DNA of 13,611 nt from T1Sed10-7 sp041685505 (GTDB lineage: Bacteria > Actinomycetota > Nitriliruptoria > Nitriliruptorales > Nitriliruptoraceae). This document shows, in pieces, positions 6,763-12,894 of the stretch. The notes under the pieces were generated by a model. The model had not been told where the DNA came from. It was given only the letters and a program-made list of their open reading frames with translations, and did no database searches. Position 1 is the stretch's first letter. Each line of letters begins with the position of its first letter. The position numbers were made by a program, and so were the translations under genes. The stretch covers positions 1-13,611 of the forward strand of contig JAWLFQ010000070.1 of NCBI GenBank assembly GCA_041685505.1, read 5' to 3'.

Positions 6763-8017
6763 ACTCCTTGGTGTAGGGCTTGCCGTTGGCAGCCGGGGGC
6801 CGCAACCGACCCATCAGCCCGGCCACCACCAGGATCGTGACCAGGTAGGGGGCGGTCAGCAGCAGGTCGGAGGGCACCGGGACCCTGAGCAGCTGCAGCG
6901 AGGTGGCGATCTGGTCGGAGAAGCCGAAGATCAGCGCGGCACCGAAGGCGCCCACCGGGCTGTAGCGGCCGACCAGCATCGCCGCCAGGGCGATGAAGCC
7001 CCGTCCACCGGTCATCTCGCGGGAGAACTGCCCGACGGCGTCCAGCGTCCACCAGGCACCGCCGATACCGGCGAACACCCCGCCGAGCAGCACCGCCTTG
7101 TAGCGGGTTGCCAGCACGTTGATACCGACGGTGTCGGCGGCCTTGGGGTGCTCGCCCACCGACCGGAGCCGCAGGCCCCACCGGGTCGAGAACAGTGCGT
7201 AGTGGAGGCTGGCGACGGCGAGCAGCATCCCGAACACCAGCACCGACTGTCGGAACAGCACCGGGCCGAGCAGGGGGATCTCGCTGAGCACCGGCACCGA
7301 CAGCGACGCGAACCGGGTGGGGGTGTTCAGCTCGGGGTTGCCGGAGAGCACCTGGGTGTTGAGGAAGGAGGTCACCCCGGTGGCGAAGACGATCAGGACC
7401 ACCCCGACCACGATCTGGTCGGCCTTGAAGCGGATCGTCAACCCGGCCAGCATGAAGGCCACGAGCACCCCGGCACCGATGCCGCCGAGCAGCCCGATCC
7501 ACGGATCGCTGGCCAGCGAGGACACCACCGCGGCGGTGAAGGCGCCCGCCAGGAACTGCCCCTCGATGGCGATGTTGATCACCCCGGCCCGCTCGCACAC
7601 CACGCCCGCCAGCCCCCCGAGCGCGATGGGTGTGGCGCGCGCGAGGGTGCCACGCAGCAGCCCGACCACCGACAGCTGCCCATCGGCCGCGGCCCAGGTC
7701 AGGAACCCCAGGACGAACAGCAGCGCCACGATGCCCACGGCCAGCACGGCGCGGTCACCGAAGCCGGTGGTGAACTGCCGGTAGGCGATCACCGCCACGA
7801 AGGCCGAGAGCACCAGCACCGTGGGGACGACACTGGCCACCAGGGCGGGCAGCTCGAACAGCTGACCCCGGGCGTCGTTGAGCACGAAGGTGGCCTGATC
7901 GCCCCGCGCCGAGGTGGCGAACACCCCGAGCATGATCGCGAGCACGAGCAGGGAGAAGATCCCGAAGCGGCGCTCACGGCGCCGCTGGCCGGCAGGTGCG
8001 GTCATGGTCTGGCTCAT
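6761..8017 (-). CDS. nupC: Nucleoside ABC importer, second permease subunit (BPD_transp_2 family)
   Basis: This is one of two membrane subunits of a BMP-type nucleoside importer, 418 residues long. After a short basic cytoplasmic N-terminus (RRRERR, 12-17), hydrophobic segments lie near 19-35, 56-78, 90-110 and then repeatedly through the conserved domain. The domain signature is GGLAGVVCERAGVINIAIEGQ (about 134-153), the hallmark of the NupC/YufQ side of the pair. FKADQIVVGVVL (198-209) follows as expected, and the protein ends in a short Pro/Arg-rich tail. The ATG at 8017 overlaps the stop of the preceding permease (ATGA) and has AAGGGG upstream, so the two permeases are translationally coupled. 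It is the last gene of the operon and converges on the aspC-like gene. No nucleoside-degrading enzyme gene follows it. Confidence 0.9.
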   Translation of the reverse strand: MSQTMTAPAGQRRRERRFGIFSLLVLAIMLGVFATSARGDQATFVLNDARGQLFELPALVASVVPTVLVLSAFVAVIAYRQFTTGFGDRAVLAVGIVALLFVLGFLTWAAADGQLSVVGLLRGTLARATPIALGGLAGVVCERAGVINIAIEGQFLAGAFTAAVVSSLASDPWIGLLGGIGAGVLVAFMLAGLTIRFKADQIVVGVVLIVFATGVTSFLNTQVLSGNPELNTPTRFASLSVPVLSEIPLLGPVLFRQSVLVFGMLLAVASLHYALFSTRWGLRLRSVGEHPKAADTVGINVLATRYKAVLLGGVFAGIGGAWWTLDAVGQFSREMTGGRGFIALAAMLVGRYSPVGAFGAALIFGFSDQIATSLQLLRVPVPSDLLLTAPYLVTILVVAGLMGRLRPPAANGKPYTKE

Positions 8018-9333
8018 CCGCCCCACCCCTTGGACACCTGGGCCGTCGCGAGATCGTCGGCCTTGATCCGGAAGATCGCCCGCACCAGCCCCGGTGCGGC
8101 GATGAACACGATGATCAGCGCCTGGATCACCAGCGCCAACTCGAGCGAGGTACCGGTCTGGGCCTGCATGTTGCGGCCACCGGCCTTCAGGGCGCCGATC
8201 AGTATCCCGGCCGCCACCGTGCCGCCGATGCGCCCGCGGCCGAGCAGGGCCACGGTGATGCCGTCGAAGCCCAGACCGGCGGAGAAGCCGATCGTCAGGC
8301 GGTGCTGCAGCCCGAGGATGACCGCGGCCCCGGCGGCACCGGCCATCGCGCCACCGGTGGTCATCGCCAGGATGACGGTGTTGCCCGGGCTCATCCCGGC
8401 GGCGGTGGCCGCCCGGGGGTTCTGGCCCACGGCGTTGAGCTCGAAACCGCGGGTGGAGCGCTCCACCATCCAGAAGATCACCACCGCCAGCGCCAGCGCC
8501 ACCAGCAGGCTCGCGTTGACGCGCAGCCCGGGGTCCCACCACACCAGGCGCGGGAAGCGGGCGCTGTCCTCCACCGAGCGGGAGATCGGGTCCGCGCGGT
8601 CGGGGCGGCGGAACAGCGCGGTGGAGATCAGGTAGCCGCTGACCAGCAGGCCGATGTTGTTGAGCATGATGGTCGAGATGACCTCGTGGGCACCGGTGCG
8701 GGCCTTGAGCACCCCCGGGACCCAGCCGTAGACCCCTCCCGCGACGATGCCCGCGGCCAGCGCCAGGGGCAGATGCACCAGCAGTGGCAACCCGGTGAGG
8801 GCGAAACCGACGAGCCCGGCGGCCATGCCGCCGACCACCAGCTGCCCCTCGGCACCGATGTTGAACAGCCCCGCACGCAGCGGGACGGCCACGGCCAGGC
8901 CGGTCAGGATCAGCGGGGTGGAGGAGACCAGCGTCTCCGACACCTGCGACACGCCGCCGAGGGAGCCCTGCAGCAGTGCCAGGTAGGCCGAGCCGATGGC
9001 CTCCAGCGCGGCACCCAGGGCGTCGGTGGGTCGGGAGAAGAAGTAGCCGAGCGTCTCGCGCACGGCATCCTCGCTCAGGGCGATGATCACGGCCCCGATC
9101 ACCAGTGCCGCCACGAAGGCCAGCACGGTGACCACGACGCTGGTGCCGGTGAGCGCGGCGACCAGGCGTTGGCTGAAGGTCGCCTCCAGGCTGACGGTCG
9201 CCGCGTCGTTGGCCCGCTCCTTGGCGGCCTCGATCTCCGCCTGGGCCAGCTCCTCGTCGGTGACGGCCACCTGCCCGCCGTCCTCGGAGGGCGTGGCGGT
9301 GCCGCCCGCGGCGGGCCCCTGCTCCTCGCTCAT
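8014..9333 (-). CDS. nupB: Nucleoside ABC importer, first permease subunit (BPD_transp_2 family)
   Basis: This is the larger membrane subunit of the importer, 439 residues long. It opens with about 50 hydrophilic, acidic residues (1-55) that should stay in the cytoplasm and are longer than I expect for the family. The first membrane helix is near 62-87. Family motifs are NIGAEGQLVVGG (158-169), GAHEVISTIMLNNI (214-227, the segment expected to contact the ATPase) and AVGQNPRAATAAGM (301-314). Several further hydrophobic stretches follow to about 415. The start ATG at 9333 overlaps the ATPase stop (ATGA) and has GGGAGGGG about eight bases upstream. The gene ends in the same overlap arrangement with the second permease. 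It is a clear homologue of the NupB/YufP subunits. Substrate range is inferred from the family. Confidence 0.9.
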   Translation of the reverse strand: MSEEQGPAAGGTATPSEDGGQVAVTDEELAQAEIEAAKERANDAATVSLEATFSQRLVAALTGTSVVVTVLAFVAALVIGAVIIALSEDAVRETLGYFFSRPTDALGAALEAIGSAYLALLQGSLGGVSQVSETLVSSTPLILTGLAVAVPLRAGLFNIGAEGQLVVGGMAAGLVGFALTGLPLLVHLPLALAAGIVAGGVYGWVPGVLKARTGAHEVISTIMLNNIGLLVSGYLISTALFRRPDRADPISRSVEDSARFPRLVWWDPGLRVNASLLVALALAVVIFWMVERSTRGFELNAVGQNPRAATAAGMSPGNTVILAMTTGGAMAGAAGAAVILGLQHRLTIGFSAGLGFDGITVALLGRGRIGGTVAAGILIGALKAGGRNMQAQTGTSLELALVIQALIIVFIAAPGLVRAIFRIKADDLATAQVSKGWGG

Positions 9334-10871
9334 GCTGCGTCCCCTCCCGCTGCGCTGCCGAGGACCTCGGCGGGGTCGGCACCGGCCATCATCCGTCCGA
9401 CATCCTCCTTGGAGATCGGTGTGTCGAAGGGACCGGCGAGGCGACCGTGGAACATCACCGCGACCCGGTCGGCCAGCGCCAGCACCTCGTCGAGCTCGGA
9501 GGAGACCAGCAGCACCGCGGTCCCCTCGTCACGTTTGGCGACCAGCTGCGCGTGGATGTACTCGATGGAACCCACGTCGACACCGCGGGTGGGCTGGGAG
9601 GCCACCAGCAGATCGATGGGGCGGTCGAACTCGCGTGCGACCACCAGCTTCTGCTGGTTGCCACCGGACAGGCTGCCAGCGGAGGTCCCCACCGAGGGCG
9701 TCCGGATGTCGTAGGCCTCGACCAGCTGCCGTGCATGGGCGTTGATCGCCCCGAACTGCAGGGTGCCGCGGCGGGCGAAGGGTTCGGCGTCCCACAGGTT
9801 GAGCACCAGGTTCTCGGCCACGGAGAAACCCGCCACCAGGCCCTCGCTGCCGCGGTCCTCGGGCACGTGACCGGTGCCCTGGCGCAGGACCTCCTTGCGG
9901 GTGCTGCCGACCACGGGGCGCCCGGCGATGTGCACGGTGCCCGCCGCGATCTCCTCCAGCCCGGTGATGGCCCGCACCAGTGGGGTCTGGCCGTTGCCCT
10001 CGACACCCGCCACGGCCACGATCTCCCCGCCCCGCACGGACAGATCGATGTCCTCGACCACCGCGGTGCCGACGGCGTTGTCCACGCGCAGCCCGACGAC
10101 CTCGAGCACCGGTTCCCCCCCGGCCGCCGGCGCACGGTCCACCGACAGTTCCACCGGACGCCCCACCATCAGGTTGGCGAGCTCCTGCTCCGAGGTCGTG
10201 CGCGGGTCCGCGGTGCCCACGATCCGACCGCGGCGCAGCACGCTGATGCGGTCGGCGATGGCCCGGTGTTCGCGCAGCTTGTGGGAGATGAAGATGACCG
10301 AGCGGCCCTCGGCGGTGAAGGACCGGATCGCCTCGAACAGGTCGTCGGCCTCCTGGGGGGTGAGCACCGCCGTGGGCTCGTCCAGGATGAGCAGACGGGC
10401 GTCGCGGTAGAGGGCCTTGAGGATCTCCACCCGCTGCTGGATGCCGACGGGTAGCTGTTCGACCAGTGCATCCGGGTCGACGGGCAACCCCGCGCCTTCG
10501 GCGAGCTGGGCGACCTCCTCGGATGCCCGCGCGCGGTCGAGCTTGCCCAGGCGGCCGGTGTGCTCGACGCCCAGCACGATGTTCTCGGCGACGGTGAACA
10601 CCGGTACGAGCATGAAGTGCTGGTGGACCATGCCGATGCCGGCGTCGATCGCATCGCCGGGATCGGCGAGCTCCAGGGGAGCACCGTCGATGAGGATCTC
10701 GCCCTCATCGGCACCGTAGAGGCCGTAGAGGATGTTCATCAGCGTGGACTTGCCCGCGCCGTTCTCACCGAGCAGCCCATGGACCTCGCCCGGCTCGACC
10801 ACCAGATCGACGGCATCGTTGGCGATCACCCCGGGGAAACGCTTGGTGATCCCCTTCAGCTCCAGACGCAC
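9330..10871 (-). CDS. nupA: Nucleoside ABC importer, double ATPase subunit
   Basis: This cytoplasmic ATPase energises nucleoside uptake and carries two nucleotide-binding domains in one chain, as in NupA/YufO and RbsA. It has 513 residues. Domain 1 has Walker A GENGAGKST (35-43), Q-loop Q84 in MVHQHF, the family's degenerate signature LPVGIQQRVEI (140-150), Walker B LLILDEPT (160-167) and H197 in ISHKL. Domain 2 is degenerate: its Walker A reads GVEGNGQT (289-296) with no lysine, the Walker B region is LLVASQPTRGVDVG (421-434) with DE replaced by SQ, and Ser occupies the H-loop position. Its signature LSGGNQQ (401-407) is perfect. One active site is therefore expected, which is typical of the family. 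The GTG at 10871 is chosen because AGGAGG lies five bases upstream. An in-frame GTG at 10895 would add eight residues. Confidence 0.93.
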   Translation of the reverse strand: MRLELKGITKRFPGVIANDAVDLVVEPGEVHGLLGENGAGKSTLMNILYGLYGADEGEILIDGAPLELADPGDAIDAGIGMVHQHFMLVPVFTVAENIVLGVEHTGRLGKLDRARASEEVAQLAEGAGLPVDPDALVEQLPVGIQQRVEILKALYRDARLLILDEPTAVLTPQEADDLFEAIRSFTAEGRSVIFISHKLREHRAIADRISVLRRGRIVGTADPRTTSEQELANLMVGRPVELSVDRAPAAGGEPVLEVVGLRVDNAVGTAVVEDIDLSVRGGEIVAVAGVEGNGQTPLVRAITGLEEIAAGTVHIAGRPVVGSTRKEVLRQGTGHVPEDRGSEGLVAGFSVAENLVLNLWDAEPFARRGTLQFGAINAHARQLVEAYDIRTPSVGTSAGSLSGGNQQKLVVAREFDRPIDLLVASQPTRGVDVGSIEYIHAQLVAKRDEGTAVLLVSSELDEVLALADRVAVMFHGRLAGPFDTPISKEDVGRMMAGADPAEVLGSAAGGDAA

Positions 10872-10955
10872 CGCATCCTCCTCGCCCCGGTCCACGGGAT
10901 GGGCGACCCGCGACCCGGCCGCACGCTAGCCCGGCGCGCCCCGTGCCCAAACTAC

Positions 10956-11000
10956 GGCGCGAGGTGGGGTACCCGGCAACCGGGCACCCCACCTCGCGTC
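10956..11000 (-). terminator. Long hairpin between lipoprotein and ATPase genes
   Basis: Bases 10956-10976 pair with 10980-11000 around a CAA loop, giving 21 positions with one mismatch (A 10971 against C 10985) and one G-T pair. On the transcript it begins 16 bases after the lipoprotein stop and ends 84 bases before the ATPase start. Only a short TTT follows it, so it may be a leaky terminator or a 3' stabiliser rather than a full stop. Either role would give more binding protein than membrane complex, as is common in ABC importer operons. Confidence 0.65.
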
Positions 11001-11016
11001 CAACCGTGTCGGTCGA

Positions 11017-12180
11017 TCAGTAGTCGGCCGGGTCCACGGAGATCTCGCCGGCGATGATGCCGTCGGTCAGCTCCGGGATGGCGTCCTTGACCTCGTCGGG
11101 CACCTCGTCCTCGTAGTCGTGGAAGGGTGCGAGCGCGACACCGTCGTTCTCCAGGGTGCCGACGTAGATACCACCCTCGAAGGTGCCGTCGACCACCGCG
11201 GCCATGGCGTCGAAGACCGCGACGTCCATGTTCTTCATCACCGAGGTCAGCATGAGCTCACCGAACTGCGTGGACTCGTAGCCGTCGGTGTCGACCCAGA
11301 TCATCGTGCCCTCGCCGAAGTCCTCGATGGCGGTGGCGGTCCCCAGACCGACCGGGCCCGCGACGGGCATGATGATGTCGGCACCCGCCTGCAGCAGGGT
11401 GTCGGTGATGTTGCGGCCGTCGTCCTGTGACTCGAAGTTGCCCGTGAACAGGCCGTCCTCGCCGTCCCAGCCCTGGACCTCCACCGAGGTACCCATCTCG
11501 TCGTTGTAGTAGGAGGCACCCGCGAGGTAGCCGTCCATGAACACCGTCACCGGCGGGATGTTGAGCCCACCGTAGGTGCCGATGGTGTCGGTCTCGGTCA
11601 TCGCCGCGGCGACGTAGCCGGCGAGGAAGCCGGCCTGCTCGGTGGCGAAGGTCAGGCCGAGCAGGTTGTCCGCCTCGATCCCCTCGTCGACGATGGCGAA
11701 CAGCTGGTCAGGGTTGGCCTCAGCCGCCTCCTGCGTCGCCTCACCGAGCAGGAAACCGACGGTCACGATCAGATCGCAGTCCTGCTCGACGAAGGCCTGG
11801 ATGTTGGGCTCGAAGTCCGACTCGGAGGTGGACTCCAGCACCGAGATCTCCACGCCGAGCTCGGACTCCGCCTGCTGCAGGCCGGCCCACGCGGTCTCGT
11901 TGAAGGACTGGTCGTCGACACCGCCCTGGTCGGTCACCAGGCAGCCGCGGTAGTCGGCGCCGGCCGCTGCGTCTCCATCCTCCTCGGCGTCGTCCTCCGA
12001 CCCCTCCTCGGCGTCCTCTTCGGCGTCGTCTTCGGTGTCCTCTTCGGTGTCCTCCTCAGGCTCCTCCTCGGCCTCATCGGTAGGAGCGTCGGTCTCCTCA
12101 TCGGGTGCTTCGCCGCAGGCGGCGAGCACCAGCGCGCCGGCCAGCACACCAGCGGCTGCGCGGCGGAAGGTGATCCTCAT
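11017..12180 (-). CDS. bmpA: BMP-family nucleoside-binding lipoprotein
   Basis: This is the extracytoplasmic receptor that captures nucleosides for the importer (PnrA/BmpA/Med family). It has 387 residues. Residues 1-21 form a lipoprotein signal (basic MRITFRR, hydrophobic core) ending in the lipobox LAAC with C22 as the lipid anchor. Residues 24-70 are an extreme acidic linker: about 31 of 47 residues are Asp or Glu and none is basic. The linker includes seven tetrads of the EEDT/EDDA type (42-69). The family fold begins near 77. It shows DQGGVDDQSFN (84-94), VGFLLGEATQEAA, TYGGLNIPPVTVFMDGYLAG (202-221), WVDTDG (295-300) and K316 in TSVMKNMDVAVF, which match ligand-contact regions of PnrA. 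The ATG at 12180 is fixed by the signal peptide and has GAAAGG nine bases upstream. Upstream in-frame codons would bury the signal. Confidence 0.93.
   Translation of the reverse strand: MRITFRRAAAGVLAGALVLAACGEAPDEETDAPTDEAEEEPEEDTEEDTEDDAEEDAEEGSEDDAEEDGDAAAGADYRGCLVTDQGGVDDQSFNETAWAGLQQAESELGVEISVLESTSESDFEPNIQAFVEQDCDLIVTVGFLLGEATQEAAEANPDQLFAIVDEGIEADNLLGLTFATEQAGFLAGYVAAAMTETDTIGTYGGLNIPPVTVFMDGYLAGASYYNDEMGTSVEVQGWDGEDGLFTGNFESQDDGRNITDTLLQAGADIIMPVAGPVGLGTATAIEDFGEGTMIWVDTDGYESTQFGELMLTSVMKNMDVAVFDAMAAVVDGTFEGGIYVGTLENDGVALAPFHDYEDEVPDEVKDAIPELTDGIIAGEISVDPADY
11974..12057 (-). repeat. 12-base coding repeat for acidic tetrapeptides in bmpA
   Basis: Seven imperfect 12-base units encode EEDT, EEDT, EDDA, EEDA, EEGS, EDDA and EEDG (lipoprotein residues 42-69). 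On the plus strand they read as recurring TCCTCGGCGTCG-like blocks. The units keep reading frame, so copy-number change by slippage would lengthen or shorten the linker without breaking the protein. Confidence 0.75.
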
Positions 12181-12194
12181 CGAGCTGAACCTTT

Positions 12195-12209
12195 CGATCG
12201 TCCCGATCG
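12195..12209 (-). promoter_or_regulatory. Small hairpin at the bmpA ribosome-binding site
   Basis: CGATCG (12195-12200) and CGATCG (12204-12209) flank a three-base loop, giving a perfect six-pair stem. It touches the Shine-Dalgarno bases (12190-12195 on the plus strand), so folding could limit ribosome access to bmpA. No riboswitch class is recognised. Confidence 0.3.
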
Positions 12210-12248
12210 GCCGTGGCGGTCGTGCCACCCGCATCGGTGAGCTCGCGC

Positions 12249-12262
12249 GGGAGAACTCTCCC
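12249..12262. promoter_or_regulatory. Inverted repeat in bmpA leader, possible operator
   Basis: GGGAGAACTCTCCC is a 14-base inverted repeat with six of seven pairs matched. It lies about 70-80 bases before the bmpA start and 36-50 bases downstream of the candidate -10, where a repressor site for a nucleoside-responsive regulator could sit. No regulator gene is adjacent. Confidence 0.25.
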
Positions 12263-12297
12263 CGGGACGGTCCCGCTCCCGCACCCGGTTGCAGGCC

Positions 12298-12303
12298 ATC
12301 CTA
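12298..12303 (-). promoter_or_regulatory. Candidate -10 element for the importer operon
   Basis: On the minus strand these bases read TAGGAT, a good actinobacterial -10 hexamer. It would start transcription near 12290, leaving a leader of about 110 bases. The expected -35 region (ACGACG at a 17-base spacing) is poor. The same bases form part of the possible leader-ORF start, so this is one of two readings of the site. Confidence 0.4.
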
Positions 12304-12336
12304 CTCCTTGCTACTAACACCGTCGTAGCCGTGGCG

Positions 12337-12356
12337 GCACCCGGCGTCCGCGGTGC
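12337..12356 (-). terminator. Hairpin after the unknown gene, possible terminator
   Basis: GCACC (12337-12341) pairs with GGTGC (12352-12356), continued inward by CGG (12342-12344) with CCG (12348-12350) past one bulged C. It lies 18 bases after the TAG of the gene ending at 12375 and before the candidate bmpA promoter, so it may end the upstream transcript. No T-run follows. Confidence 0.35.
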
Positions 12357-12374
12357 GCCGTGCGCTCGGGATGG

Positions 12375-12887
12375 CTACTCCAGGATGCGGATCTCGCCCT
12401 CGCTGGCGGTCAGCACGGCCCGCAGCGCGCGGTGGAGGCCGGCGTGGAGTTCGCGGAAACGGGTCACGGCGGGGTCGTCGTCGCCGACGTCGCTGCCACC
12501 CCCGTCGCCCGCACCACCCAGGCCGTCGTCATCGTCCTGGGCGAGCGCTGCCAGCTCGGCGTCCCAGTCCGCGTTGGCGGCTGCCCGCTTCAGCCACATG
12601 CTCGGTGCCTGCAGGAGCGCCCGGTCGAGATCCTGCACGATGGTGACCACCACATCGGTGGTGGTGCGGACGCCGGGTTGGGCCAACAGCCGCAGCGCCT
12701 GCAGCTTGCGCATCGCCATGGCGGCGATCATCCGCGGCTCACCGAGCTCCTCCACAGCGGCGTCGATGTCGCCCAGGGAGATGGTGACGCGGTCCTCGAC
12801 GTCGAACCATTCCTTGAGTGTGGCGAACAGCTCCGCGGTGATGTCGTGGAGCGCCAACAGTTCGTCGGGCTTGGGGATGGTCTGCAC
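12375..12887 (-). CDS. Hypothetical protein, helical, with Asp/Gly-rich linker
   Basis: I do not recognise this 170-residue protein. It has no signal peptide, no membrane segment and no cysteine. Residues 1-115 look mostly helical (for example AVEELGEPRMIAAMAMRKLQALRLLAQ, around 44-70). Residues 118-138 are a low-complexity run of Asp and Gly. A final helical stretch (about 139-160) is followed by the C-terminal SEGEIRILE. It is therefore probably a soluble two-part protein with a flexible acidic linker. The GTG at 12887 is chosen because GAGG lies just upstream, overlapping the stop codon of the preceding gene. The gap to that stop is only seven bases, so the two genes are almost surely cotranscribed. 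The nucleoside importer operon begins 194 bases downstream, with its own promoter candidate between. Confidence 0.75.
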   Translation of the reverse strand: MQTIPKPDELLALHDITAELFATLKEWFDVEDRVTISLGDIDAAVEELGEPRMIAAMAMRKLQALRLLAQPGVRTTTDVVVTIVQDLDRALLQAPSMWLKRAAANADWDAELAALAQDDDDGLGGAGDGGGSDVGDDDPAVTRFRELHAGLHRALRAVLTASEGEIRILE

Positions 12888-12894
12888 GCCAGCC

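Larger units (their letters stand above)
12177..12299 (-). promoter_or_regulatory. Possible 40-codon leader ORF overlapping bmpA start
   Basis: An ATG at 12299 has AAGGAG four bases upstream and opens a 40-residue frame whose TGA overlaps the bmpA ATG as ATGA. The peptide begins MACNRVRERDRPG and is very Arg-rich (10 of 40). The binding site and the coupled ending suggest translation. However, only about 25 of 39 third positions are G or C, far below the neighbouring genes, so it does not look like a conserved protein. It could be a leader peptide or chance. It also clashes with the -10 candidate at the same bases, since both cannot be right. Confidence 0.25.

Noticed and set aside
6761..9382. 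One giant 873-residue protein ending in the second permease
   Set aside because: The first 450 residues are an out-of-frame reading of the first permease. The ATG at 8017 with an ATGA overlap and a good binding site marks the real start.
7148..9714. Long plus-strand open frames (about 495 and 572 codons) opposite the permeases and ATPase
   Set aside because: Low-complexity His/Gln/Gly/Arg composition and no motifs. The minus strand here has unmistakable ABC permease and ATPase signatures.
12181..12300. Purine or other known riboswitch in the bmpA leader
   Set aside because: No conserved aptamer core could be matched. Only short local hairpins are visible.
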